A stretch of 64,000 bases of DNA from UBA1930 sp943371535 (GTDB lineage Bacteria; Bacteroidota; Bacteroidia; Chitinophagales; Chitinophagaceae), in contig CALRVE020000008.1 of NCBI GenBank assembly GCA_943371535.1, positions 1-64,000 of the forward strand, given 5' to 3'. Within the stretch, counting starts at the first letter, position 1. Each line of letters opens with the position of its first letter. The notes under the pieces are model-generated. The model searched no databases. It saw only the letters and a program-made list of their open reading frames with translations, and was not told the origin of the DNA. The position numbers and the translations under genes are program-made. This document shows, one piece after another, positions 36,528-45,572 of this stretch.

Positions 36528-37559
36528 ATGGCATATTTTAATTTAACCGATACATTGAATTTAATTTCTAAGTTCACCATAAGACGAACTTGGAATGCCT
36601 ATAAAGTATGGTTAAGCTATCAAATTAGTAAACTTACAGGCAAACCCATTCAATGGGGTTATCCTATTTCTATTTCTTTTGAACCCACCACAAGTTGTAA
36701 TTTACGTTGCCCCGAATGCCCAAGTGGTTTAAGAGAATTTACCAGACCCACCGGTATGTTGCAAAAAAGCTTTTTTGAGCAAACTATTGATGATATTCAT
36801 AAAGATTTATTGTACCTCATTTTTTATTTTCAAGGCGAACCGTATTTGAATCCAGATTTTTTAAATATGGTGAAATATGCCCACGATAAAGGTATTTACA
36901 CAGCCACTAGTACCAATGCACATTACTTAACCGAAGAAAAAGCAAAAGCAACGGTAGAAAGTGGTTTAGATCGTTTAATTATTAGTATTGATGGAACTAC
37001 GCAAGATGTATATTCCTCATATAGAGTAGGTGGTAAATTGGAGAAAGTATTAGAAGGTGCCAGAAATATTGTAAAATGGAAAAAAGAATTGAATAGCAAA
37101 ACTCCGTTTATCTTTTTTCAGTTTTTGGTAGTAAAACCCAATGAGCATCAAATAGAAGAAGTAAAAAAATTGGGTAAAGAAATAGGTGTTGATCAAGTAC
37201 GTTTTAAAACTGCACAAGTGTACGATTATGAAAACGATCCCAACCAATTAATACCCAACAACGAAAAGTATAGCAGATACAAAAAAGATAAAAACGGCAA
37301 CCTGCAAGTAAAAAGTGGATTAAGCAACCATTGCTGGAAGCTTTGGCATGCCAATGTAATTACATGGGATGGCTTGGTAGTGCCTTGTTGTTTTGATAAA
37401 GATGCCACCCACCAATTGGGAAATTTAAAAACACAAAGTTTTAAAGAAACCTGGAATAACGATAACTACAAACAGTTTAGAAGAGAGCTAATGAACAGTA
37501 GAAAAAATATAGACATTTGTGCCAATTGCAGCGAAGGATTAACTGTTTGGGAAGATTAA
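36528..37559 (+). CDS. Radical SAM/SPASM enzyme
   Basis: A 343-residue protein. The radical SAM cluster motif CNLRCPEC lies near residue 55, with the GE-like motif in YFQGEPYLNP. The C-terminal SPASM part binds further Fe-S clusters: CWKLWHANVITWDG, VPCCFDKDATHQLGNL, and CANCSEG. Such enzymes modify peptides or proteins or act in cofactor synthesis. No small peptide substrate gene is evident next to it, so the substrate is unknown. Confidence 0.9.
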   Translation: MAYFNLTDTLNLISKFTIRRTWNAYKVWLSYQISKLTGKPIQWGYPISISFEPTTSCNLRCPECPSGLREFTRPTGMLQKSFFEQTIDDIHKDLLYLIFYFQGEPYLNPDFLNMVKYAHDKGIYTATSTNAHYLTEEKAKATVESGLDRLIISIDGTTQDVYSSYRVGGKLEKVLEGARNIVKWKKELNSKTPFIFFQFLVVKPNEHQIEEVKKLGKEIGVDQVRFKTAQVYDYENDPNQLIPNNEKYSRYKKDKNGNLQVKSGLSNHCWKLWHANVITWDGLVVPCCFDKDATHQLGNLKTQSFKETWNNDNYKQFRRELMNSRKNIDICANCSEGLTVWED

Positions 37560-37644
37560 AATAATTTTCTTGCATTTGCATCATAAATGTTTGTACAATT
37601 CTTGCAAAATGCCTTAATTTCATGGCTCAAATAAAAATCATACC

Positions 37645-38877
37645 ATGAAACAAAAATTACTCTATTTATTTTCATTTAGTTTTTTAGCTGTAATTGGTTC
37701 CGTAAATGCTCAGGTTTATAATAACAATACTGAAACAGGAAGTAGAACCAACACTGTACCAAATTCAGTAACTGGAAATCCCACAATAATGATGGATGAC
37801 ATCAATATTGCATCTGCAACAGTTGGTGCAAACAATGTTTTGAACATTACACAATTAAAGTTTGGTATTCGTAGATCTGGTACAGGGTCAAATCCAGTTG
37901 GTGCTGCTTGTACTGTTACTGCTTATGTATCTAGGGTTGATGACACAGCAACTCTTTTTAGAAATGTAATTCATTTACCATTAACTAATGTAGGTTCATT
38001 ACCAATGGCAGCACCTACAGCAGCAGCTTTTACTACAGAGTTGGCTACTTTTGGTGATGGTTCTGCAACTCTTACAACCGTTAGAATTGATACTGGTAAA
38101 TTATTTACTGGATTAGGAACTTTTTTTGCAGGTGTTTCAATTACTCCTTTTGTTAGTGGAACTCCAAATGGCATTAGAATTGTATCTGGTCCAGAATTAA
38201 ATGCTAATGGATTTTGGCTGATTGACAATGATTCTTCAATTGTAAGAAGTGGTCCGTTGGTTTTTAGTGGAACTCCAACCCCTCCTTCAAACTTTTTTGT
38301 TCAAGTTTTTGGAACATTTGCTAATACATTGCCTGTTAATTTCGGTAAATTCTCTGCAATGAGTGGTCGTGATGGAAGTGTATTGTTAAACTGGGAAACC
38401 ATTACTGAAATTAACAATAAAGGTTTTTCAATTGAAAAAAGTTTAGACGGAAGAACTTTTAATGAAATTGGTTGGGTTGAAGGAACAAATAACAATAAAG
38501 GAAGTAACTACAGTTTTACAGATTGGTTTCCTGAATCAGGTGTTAACTACTACAGATTAAAGCAAGTGGATCATGACGGAAAGATTAGTTATTCAAACGT
38601 TGCTTTTGCTAAAATTTCTTTACCAGTTCAAATAACTGTAGCTCCAAACCCAATTAAAAATGTTGGTTCTATTAAGCTTTATTTAAACGAAGAATCTAAA
38701 GTTGATTTGCAGTTACTAAATGCAAATGGTCAATTAATTAGTAATATTAATAGCGGTATTAAAAATACAGGTTGGCACAATATTCCATTTAACATTAATG
38801 GAAGTAAAGGCACCTATATCATTAGAGCAACTATTAATAAAAATGAAGTGATTAATAAATTAGTGATTAAAGAATAA
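37645..38877 (+). CDS. T9SS cargo protein of unknown function
   Basis: A 410-residue protein with a signal peptide (FSFLAVIGSVNAQ). The N-terminal ~220 residues form a beta-rich domain with no known motif. A segment LPVNFGKFSAMSGRDGSVLL then starts the module typical before Bacteroidota sorting domains (WETITEINNKGFSIEKSLDG). The last ~75 residues are a T9SS type A sorting domain (APNPIKNVGSIKLYL ... NKLVIKE). It is followed by a strong terminator. Confidence 0.85.
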   Translation: MKQKLLYLFSFSFLAVIGSVNAQVYNNNTETGSRTNTVPNSVTGNPTIMMDDINIASATVGANNVLNITQLKFGIRRSGTGSNPVGAACTVTAYVSRVDDTATLFRNVIHLPLTNVGSLPMAAPTAAAFTTELATFGDGSATLTTVRIDTGKLFTGLGTFFAGVSITPFVSGTPNGIRIVSGPELNANGFWLIDNDSSIVRSGPLVFSGTPTPPSNFFVQVFGTFANTLPVNFGKFSAMSGRDGSVLLNWETITEINNKGFSIEKSLDGRTFNEIGWVEGTNNNKGSNYSFTDWFPESGVNYYRLKQVDHDGKISYSNVAFAKISLPVQITVAPNPIKNVGSIKLYLNEESKVDLQLLNANGQLISNINSGIKNTGWHNIPFNINGSKGTYIIRATINKNEVINKLVIKE

Positions 38878-38896
38878 ATCTTTCAATACTTTTTTC

Positions 38897-38928
38897 AAAG
38901 CCCTGCAAAATTTTTGCAGGGCTTTTTT
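38897..38928 (+). terminator. Terminator of the T9SS cargo gene
   Basis: AAAGCCCTGCAAAA pairs with TTTTTGCAGGGCTTT and runs into a T tract. It lies 20 bp after the stop codon of the gene at 37645. Confidence 0.92.
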
Positions 38929-38967
38929 GTTGTAATAATTCTATTGCTTTTCTACTAGCTTTACGCC

Positions 38968-39465
38968 ATGAAAAATTTACTGGTACAATATGCCAAATAC
39001 AATCTATGGGCAAATAAACAATTGCTTTCTATAGCTGGTAAATTATCTTCAGAACAACAGCAACAAATTATTGCAAGTAGTTTTTCAAGTGTTCATACTA
39101 CTATTGTTCATTTATTAGACGCCGAAAGTATTTGGTGGCAAAGATTAAAATTGCAAGAGCCTATTATTATACCTAGTTTAATACAAAATAATCTTAACAC
39201 TAATGAAATGATTAGTGAGTTATTGAATTCAAGTGAACAATGGGCAAACTGGGTAATCCACTCAAAAGAAGCACAATTAGAGCATGTATTTGCATATCAA
39301 AACAGTAAAAAAGAACAGTTTAAACAACCTGTTTGGCAAATGTTGTTGCACTTGTTTAATCATGGCACCTATCATAGAGGTCAGTTGGTAACTATGTACA
39401 ATCAATTGGGTATTCAAAAAATACCTGCTACCGATTTTATTTTTTGGAGTAGAACGGTAAAATAA
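38968..39465 (+). CDS. DinB-family protein
   Basis: A 165-residue four-helix protein of the DinB/YfiT type. Three His at the expected places can hold a metal: VHLLDAESIWW (first), and HLFNHGTYHRGQLVTM (second and third). The start ATG leads directly into LVQYAKYNLWANKQLL, typical for the family. The reaction is unknown; relatives include thiol transferases. Confidence 0.9.
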   Translation: MKNLLVQYAKYNLWANKQLLSIAGKLSSEQQQQIIASSFSSVHTTIVHLLDAESIWWQRLKLQEPIIIPSLIQNNLNTNEMISELLNSSEQWANWVIHSKEAQLEHVFAYQNSKKEQFKQPVWQMLLHLFNHGTYHRGQLVTMYNQLGIQKIPATDFIFWSRTVK

Positions 39466-39540
39466 ATACTATTGGTGGCACATAAAAAACACAGATTGAA
39501 GTTGTTTAGTCTTTGGTATTTTGCAAATTTTTATTATGCT

Positions 39541-39813
39541 CAAGCTGTCTGCCTGAGTAAACAATTTCTGCTTCGCAGAAAAGCATTTTGAAAATGACAT
39601 AATTGCCACGGATGCACGGAAAATCACGGATTCGTTGATATTGATTATTATATACTCCATGCTAATCCGTGCATCCGTGGCAATAAAAAAATCATTTGTT
39701 TACAAATGGTTTTCAATGATTTACAATATCTGTCATTGGCAGCTTGTCGAAAGCGATTCTTAGTATGCTTCTCTTTATTCAACGGTTTCGACTAGCCGAT
39801 AGCTATCGGCTCA
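39541..39813. repeat. Three-module dispersed repeat array
   Basis: Module 1 (39551-39592) is near-identical to 33121-33163. Module 2 (39605-39681, 77 bp) begins GCCACGGATGCACGG and ends ATCCGTGCATCCGTGGC, like 33195-33270. Module 3 (about 39740-39813) contains TTGTCGAAAGC, then GGTTTCGACTAGCCGATAGC with a perfect 18-bp palindrome AGCCGATAGCTATCGGCT at 39794-39811, then CTCAACCTGACA. It relates to the insert in the GNAT gene. No gene is present from 39466 to 39943. Confidence 0.8.
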
Positions 39814-39943
39814 ACCTGACATTATTTTTTTTCAGCATTTTTACTAAATAATAGAAGTCTAAATAATTTCATTGAACAGATTTATAAGTTCATATTTGCT
39901 TTTAAAAAAATTATTAGAGTCTTCTCATTAAAATTGCTTGGCT

Positions 39944-40504
39944 ATGTTTCGTTGGTTTTGGATATTGTTTTTAAAATTGAAAGGTTGGAAAACGGAAAAT
40001 ACATTTCCTCAAGAATTGAGAAAATGTGTCATTATTGTTGCACCACATACCAGCAGTAGCGATTTTTTAATTGGTGTAGCACTACGCAGTATTTTTAAAA
40101 TTTATGATGCCAAATTTTTAGGCAAAGCCGAATTATTTAAACCGCCCTTTGGATTTATATTTAAATGGCTAGGCGGTACACCGGTTGATAGAAAAAGTAA
40201 TCAGAATTTGGTTGAACAAGTGGTGGCAAAATTTAATGCTCATGAAGAATTTAAATTGGCATTATCGCCTGAAGGAACCAGAAAAAAAGTTACGCAACTA
40301 AAAACTGGATTTTATTATATAGCTAAACAAGCCAATGTACCTATTGTAATGGTGGGATTTGATTTTGAGCAAAAAGCTGCCATTTGTAGTGAACCATTTT
40401 TTGTAAGCAATGATGAATCTGAAGATTTAAAAAAAATCATTGCATTTTTTGCACCCATAAAAGGTAAAGTACCCGAAAATGGATTGCAACATTTATTGCA
40501 CTAG
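39944..40504 (+). CDS. 1-acyl-glycerol-3-phosphate acyltransferase-like protein
   Basis: The start was set at the ATG at 39944. The 186-residue protein has the PlsC-type motif I HTSSSDF (HxxxxD), motif II GGTPVDRK, and motif III ALSPEGTRKK. It is short, without a clear N-terminal membrane helix beyond the first ~15 residues. It probably transfers an acyl group to a lipid precursor. Its 3' end overlaps the convergent histidine kinase gene by 12 bp. Confidence 0.85.
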   Translation: MFRWFWILFLKLKGWKTENTFPQELRKCVIIVAPHTSSSDFLIGVALRSIFKIYDAKFLGKAELFKPPFGFIFKWLGGTPVDRKSNQNLVEQVVAKFNAHEEFKLALSPEGTRKKVTQLKTGFYYIAKQANVPIVMVGFDFEQKAAICSEPFFVSNDESEDLKKIIAFFAPIKGKVPENGLQHLLH

Positions 40505-42577
40505 AGGTATGCTTACATAAAAAGTTGTGCCTTTTTGTTCAATGCTTTCAAACCAAATGCTGCCTTTATGTGCTTCTACAATTTGTTTACAAATAGATAA
40601 TCCTAAACCAAAAGATTGTTCCCCATCGGTTCCTGTGCGTTTAATATCGGTTACAACATCAAACACTTTACTATGCATTTTTTTAGGGATACCAATACCT
40701 TGGTCTTTTACTTGCAACAATAAATTTTCTTGTTCAATATTTGCTTTTAAATATATGGTTGAACCTTTATTACTAAACTTTAATGCATTGTTTACTAAGT
40801 TATAAATTACCCTACTCATTTTTTCTACATTCATACAAACATCAACATCTGCAGGTAAGGTTATCACAATGAGCTGTAAACCTTTATCGGCAACACTTAT
40901 ATGCAATAAAGCAGCACAATTATTTAAAAAGGTATTAGCAGAAAATGGAATTTTTTCTACCGTTTTATCTTTAATACCTGCTGTTTCTAAAATTTCGGAA
41001 ATGAGGTTTAATGAGTTGCCACATGCTGCTTTTACTACTTGCAACATTTCTATACGGCTAGGTTCATCTTTTTCTTCAATAATTAATTCGGCAAGAGACG
41101 ATATTGATGCAACAGGTGTACGTAAATCGTGTGCAACCAATTTTACAATCTTATCTTTTTCTCGGCTACTTTCTTCTAACTTATTCAATGCAAATTCTAG
41201 CTGATTATTTTGTGCATGAATGGTTTCGTTCAACTGCTGTAGTTGCAGTACATTTTTTGTTGATTTATTCCAATTATACCAAAGCAATAATGCAATTATT
41301 AAAACCATTATTACAAACACTATTACTAGTACTAAGTACAGTTGTTTTAGTTCATTGTCTTTTTGTAGTTGTTGTAGCTCGTGTTGTTTATTAAAAATGT
41401 CTAATTGTTTATTTACGTCAACTTCATTAATACTTTTATTGGCATTAATAAAGGCTTCATTGGATTGAACGTATTTAGACAAATAAGTATATGATTTAGA
41501 TTTATTATTTAGAGCATCGAAATACTTCCACATTAATTTATTCCATTCAACTACTGCCCTTGGATGATCTATTGTAGCAAGTGATTGTTGTATAGCTTGT
41601 AATGCAATAAATGCACTATCGAGTTTGTTTTGAAATAAATATAAATCGGCTAGTTTTAAATAACTTAATTGTGCATCTTTAACATCATAACCCGTAATTG
41701 AATTGATAGCAACACTTTGTTTAAATAAGCTTTCGGCTTTTAGATAGTTGCCTTTAATTCTCATTACTTCGCCCATATTTCCATAAATAACCCCTTTGGC
41801 AATTGTGTGAAAATTAGCTCTATCAGTAAAGTTGTTTTGATTTTTTTGAATGAGTGTTAATGCTGCATTAAAATAGTATAAAGCACTATCGTATTGAGCA
41901 ATTTTTAAATAACAGAGAGCTGTATTATTTAATATTTCTTGATTACGGAAATAGTTATTAAAATCACCAATTGTACAGGATTGCCCATGATTGTATGATT
42001 CAATAAAATAGTTTTTCGATTCATTAAAACGAGTTTGCCTGTATAAAATTAACCCAACTCTATAGCTGTATTCTTTTTTTGCACAAGCATCTAACCACTC
42101 GTAACCCAATTGCCTTGCTTTGTAATAATAAGAGTATGCTTCACTATATTGTTTCTTTTTATACAACACATCTCCATTCACAAAATAAGTGCTAGTAAAT
42201 TCTGGTACATATTTTTTTTGCGACTCGTTCTTTAAAATATTGGTCATTGAATCAGCATATATTTTTGCTGAATCTACTTTGCCCACATAATAGTTATATA
42301 CATAGGCTTTATAAGCCAAAATTCTTATTTGCTCTTTTATGTTCAGCTCAGCATTAACTAGAGCCGAATCTACAAACTCAATTGAATTAACATTGTAGCC
42401 AGTGCTTCTTTTGGTTGCCAAATCAATGACAGAATCTACTTGAGGAAAAGATTCTCTTTTAATATTTTGAGTAGTAGAAGTTGAATTGCAAGCCAATAAA
42501 TTTACACAAACGAATAGTAAAAAAAACAATCTATTGTTTGGTTGAATATTCCAGTAAATAACACTATGATTAAACAT
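40493..42577 (-). CDS. TPR-domain sensor histidine kinase
   Basis: A 694-residue protein. The N-terminus resembles a lipoprotein or signal segment (FFLLFVCVNLLACNS). Residues ~40-380 are TPR repeats in the periplasm, then one membrane helix (LYLVLVIVFVIMVLIIALLLW, near residue 410), a coiled coil, and the kinase: HisKA box VAHDLRTPVASISSLAELI with the phosphorylated His near 480, N box NLVNNALKFSN, G1 DQGIGIP and G2 GLGLSICK. No receiver domain or neighbouring response regulator is present, so the partner is elsewhere. It converges with the acyltransferase gene. Confidence 0.92.
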   Translation of the reverse strand: MFNHSVIYWNIQPNNRLFFLLFVCVNLLACNSTSTTQNIKRESFPQVDSVIDLATKRSTGYNVNSIEFVDSALVNAELNIKEQIRILAYKAYVYNYYVGKVDSAKIYADSMTNILKNESQKKYVPEFTSTYFVNGDVLYKKKQYSEAYSYYYKARQLGYEWLDACAKKEYSYRVGLILYRQTRFNESKNYFIESYNHGQSCTIGDFNNYFRNQEILNNTALCYLKIAQYDSALYYFNAALTLIQKNQNNFTDRANFHTIAKGVIYGNMGEVMRIKGNYLKAESLFKQSVAINSITGYDVKDAQLSYLKLADLYLFQNKLDSAFIALQAIQQSLATIDHPRAVVEWNKLMWKYFDALNNKSKSYTYLSKYVQSNEAFINANKSINEVDVNKQLDIFNKQHELQQLQKDNELKQLYLVLVIVFVIMVLIIALLLWYNWNKSTKNVLQLQQLNETIHAQNNQLEFALNKLEESSREKDKIVKLVAHDLRTPVASISSLAELIIEEKDEPSRIEMLQVVKAACGNSLNLISEILETAGIKDKTVEKIPFSANTFLNNCAALLHISVADKGLQLIVITLPADVDVCMNVEKMSRVIYNLVNNALKFSNKGSTIYLKANIEQENLLLQVKDQGIGIPKKMHSKVFDVVTDIKRTGTDGEQSFGLGLSICKQIVEAHKGSIWFESIEQKGTTFYVSIPLVQ

Positions 42578-42636
42578 TGATTTACTTAAGATGTGTATAA
42601 AATTAGTATTTATACGATAGATAAAAGTATTTTATG

Positions 42637-42674
42637 CAAAAAAATCTCAATTGAGCAAACAATTGGGATTTTTT
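42637..42674 (-). terminator. Terminator of alaS
   Basis: AAAAATCTCAATTG pairs with CAATTGGGATTTTT around a short AGCAAA loop, with one T-G pair. T runs flank both ends. It lies about 20 bp after the alaS stop codon. Confidence 0.85.
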
Positions 42675-42692
42675 AAATGGTCTATATCTTTC

Positions 42693-45311
42693 TTAAATTA
42701 ATGCTTTAACAGCAGTAATTACTTTGTCTAAATTGCTAGCATCTTGTCCGCCAGCAGTAGCTAAATTTTTACTTCCACCACCACCACCTTTAATAATTGG
42801 AGTGATGTGTTGTTTAATGATTGTAGGAGCTTCTAAACCCTTTGCATTTAAATCATCTGAAATTGAAATGGCAACAGATGCTTTGCCACCAATATTTGCA
42901 GCAACAATTACTAATTGAGCATCGGCTTTTAAATCGTTGGCCAATTTTTTTAAACCATCGGCATTGCTCACTTCTAACACAGCACCAATAAAAGTGGAGC
43001 CATTTATGGTTTCAACTTTTGCTGCTAATTCGGTTTTTATAACAGCCAATTGTTTGGCTTCTAAACTTTCTATTTTCTTTTTCAGTTCTCTGTTTTCGGC
43101 AACTGAATTTTCTATTGTTTTGATGAGTTCTTTTGGATTATTGAACACCGCTTTTACAGCATCTAATTGTTGTAACTGTTCGTTCAAATAATTTTCAGCA
43201 GCAATGCCACTAACAGCTTCAATACGTCGAACGCCAGCAGCAACAGCTGTTTCATGTTTTATTTTAAAGAAACCCAATGCACCTGTACTACCCACATGTG
43301 TACCACCACATAATTCAATAGAATAGTTGGAATCCATGATTACTACACGAACTACATCGCCATATTTTTCGCCAAATAAAGCCATTGCTCCTAAAGCAAC
43401 TGCTTCATCTTTACTCATTTCCTTAATTACAACAGGAATATTTTCTCTTATTTTTTGGTTAACGATGGTTTCTATTTGAGCAATTTCTTCATCAGTAACT
43501 TTTGAAAAATGAGAAAAGTCGAAACGTAACTGTTCGTTGTTGACCAAACTTCCTTTTTGTGCAACATGTGTACCCAACACCTGACGTAAAGCTGCATGCA
43601 ATAAATGTGTGGCGGAATGGTTACTTGTTGTTTCGTTTCTTGTTGCAGGATTCACTGTTGCAACTACTTCTCCAGTTAAATCAATTTCAGCTGGTAATGT
43701 TTCAGCAAAATGAATGAAAAGGTTGTTCTCTTTCTTGGTATCAAAAATGTCTAATTTGAAATTTGAAATTTCTAAATGCCCCTTATCGCCAACTTGACCA
43801 CCACTTTCAGCATAAAAAGGAGTGGTAGCCAACACAATTTGATAAGCTTCTTTTCCTTTTGCTTTTACTTTTCTATATTTTACAATATTGGTTTTTACTT
43901 CTAATGAATCGTAACCAACAAATGTTGAATCACCTTCGTTGATGACAATCCAATCTTCTGTATCAACTGCTCCAGCTGCACGGCTTCTATCTTTTTGTTC
44001 TTTTAATGCAGCTTCAAAGCCAGCTTCATCAACCATTAATCCATTTTCTGCAGCAATTAATCTAGTTAAATCAATTGGGAAACCAAATGTATCAAAAAGT
44101 TCAAAAGCACTTTTGCCTTGAATGGTTCTCGCAGAAGACGCAGATAACGCAGAAACAATTTCATCCATCATTTTCAACCCCTTCTCCAACGTTCTCAAAA
44201 AAGCATCCTCTTCTTCTTTCACTACTTTACTTACAAAATCCAACTGTGCATGCAATTCAGGAAAAACAGTTTCAAATTGTTTTGCCAATGTTGGCAACAA
44301 TTGATGTAGCAATGGTTGCTTATAATCTAAATATGAATAGTAATAACGAACAGCTCTACGCAAAATTCTTCTTATCACATACCCAGCTCCAGTATTACTT
44401 GGCAATTGTCCATCAGCAATGGTAAATGCAATGGCACGTATATGGTCTGCTAAAACTCTGAAAGCAATGCTTTCTTTGTCGTCTCCAGCTTTATATACTT
44501 TATTTACAATGCTACTAATTACTTCTATGGTTCCTGTAAAAACATCAGTATCATAATTACTGGATTTACCTTGTATAACACGAACCAAACGTTCAAAACC
44601 CATTCCAGTATCTACATGTTGTGCAGGTAAAGGTTGCAGACTTCCATCTTTTAAACGATTGTATTGCATGAATACATTGTTCCAAATTTCTATTACCTGC
44701 GGATGATCTTTATTTACCAAATCTCTTCCTGCAATTGTTGCACGTTCATCATCTGGTCGCATGTCTACATGTATTTCACTACATGGACCACATGGACCCG
44801 TTTCGCCCATTTCCCAAAAATTATCTTTCTTGTTGCCAAAAACAATATGGTCTTCGGCAATTATTTTTTTCCATTCAGCCAATGCTATAGAACTTGGTGG
44901 TAAGCCTTCTTTTGCATCACCTTCAAAAACAGTAACGTATAATCGGCTTTTATCTAGTTTGTATACTTCTGTCAATAATTCCCAACTCCAAGCAATGGCT
45001 TCTCTTTTAAAATAATCGCCAAAGCTCCAGTTGCCCAACATTTCAAACATGGTATGATGGTAAGTATCAACACCCACTTCTTCTAAATCGTTGTGTTTAC
45101 CACTTACACGCAAACATTTTTGGGTATCGGCAATACGTGTATAATCGGGTTGTTTATTGCCTAAGAAAAAATCTTTGAACTGGTTCATTCCGGCATTGGT
45201 GAACAACAAGGTTGGATCGTTTTTTACAACAATAGGAGCCGATGGTACAATTTGATGTCCTTTACTTTTGAAGAAATCTAAAAATTGTTGGCGAATCTCT
45301 GCACTAGTCAT
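42693..45311 (-). CDS. alaS: Alanyl-tRNA synthetase
   Basis: The start was set at 45311 (TSAEIRQQFLDFFKSKGH), the usual start of the family; 45329 would add six residues. The 872-residue protein has the class II aminoacylation domain (FTNAGMNQFKDFFLG, RVSGKHNDLEEVG), the editing domain with HSATHLLHAALR and the Cys-His motif CGGTHVGSTG, and the C-terminal C-Ala domain (GGGGGSKNLATAGG). In the linker before GKSAFELFDTFGFP, the residues VSALSASSARTI are encoded by DNA like a dispersed TCTGCG repeat (see findings). Length is normal. Confidence 0.96.
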   Translation of the reverse strand: MTSAEIRQQFLDFFKSKGHQIVPSAPIVVKNDPTLLFTNAGMNQFKDFFLGNKQPDYTRIADTQKCLRVSGKHNDLEEVGVDTYHHTMFEMLGNWSFGDYFKREAIAWSWELLTEVYKLDKSRLYVTVFEGDAKEGLPPSSIALAEWKKIIAEDHIVFGNKKDNFWEMGETGPCGPCSEIHVDMRPDDERATIAGRDLVNKDHPQVIEIWNNVFMQYNRLKDGSLQPLPAQHVDTGMGFERLVRVIQGKSSNYDTDVFTGTIEVISSIVNKVYKAGDDKESIAFRVLADHIRAIAFTIADGQLPSNTGAGYVIRRILRRAVRYYYSYLDYKQPLLHQLLPTLAKQFETVFPELHAQLDFVSKVVKEEEDAFLRTLEKGLKMMDEIVSALSASSARTIQGKSAFELFDTFGFPIDLTRLIAAENGLMVDEAGFEAALKEQKDRSRAAGAVDTEDWIVINEGDSTFVGYDSLEVKTNIVKYRKVKAKGKEAYQIVLATTPFYAESGGQVGDKGHLEISNFKLDIFDTKKENNLFIHFAETLPAEIDLTGEVVATVNPATRNETTSNHSATHLLHAALRQVLGTHVAQKGSLVNNEQLRFDFSHFSKVTDEEIAQIETIVNQKIRENIPVVIKEMSKDEAVALGAMALFGEKYGDVVRVVIMDSNYSIELCGGTHVGSTGALGFFKIKHETAVAAGVRRIEAVSGIAAENYLNEQLQQLDAVKAVFNNPKELIKTIENSVAENRELKKKIESLEAKQLAVIKTELAAKVETINGSTFIGAVLEVSNADGLKKLANDLKADAQLVIVAANIGGKASVAISISDDLNAKGLEAPTIIKQHITPIIKGGGGGSKNLATAGGQDASNLDKVITAVKALI
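44127..44154. repeat. TCTGCG-type repeat sequence within alaS
   Basis: On the coding strand TTCTGCG, TTATCTGCG and TCTTCTGCGAGA follow each other, a triple TCTGCG array like that of repeats found between genes in many Bacteroidota. It encodes SALSASSAR in frame within a variable linker of AlaRS. Confidence 0.45.
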
Positions 45312-45404
45312 GGTAAAAGAAATTTGCAAGCGTTTTTGTGTTGATTAAAATTTATCTTTGATGGCTTGTAATCAAAGGCTGGCAAAGATAGGGAAAGAGG
45401 TTAC

Positions 45405-45552
45405 TTGGTAGAACGTTGCTAGTGAGTGGTTACTCGTTGCTCGTTAAGTCGTTACTCGTTAGAGTCTCAAATTTTAAGCATAGTTTCATATTTTAAAGTA
45501 TTTATAAATTTAAACAGCCAACGAGTAATTAAAAACGAGCAACAAGAAACAA
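45405..45552. repeat. AACGAG / CTCGTT inverted repeat cluster
   Basis: Between the divergent alaS and M23 genes, GTTACTCGTTGCTCGTTAAG and GTTACTCGTTAG (45428-45462) are mirrored by AACGAGTAATTAAAAACGAG and CAAC (45520-45545). The two arms could form a long imperfect hairpin in the leader of the M23 gene. A related GTGAGTAGTGAGTGG tract lies after that gene at about 46559-46585. Confidence 0.6.
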
Positions 45553-45572
45553 AAAACTGGATTTTAGAAGGC

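Noticed and set aside
39469..39660. Minus-strand frame over the repeat array
   Set aside because: It lies over dispersed repeats and has no family signature.
45426..45572. Longer N-terminus of the M23 peptidase
   Set aside because: It would translate a repeat cluster; the start at 45573 precedes the conserved membrane anchor.
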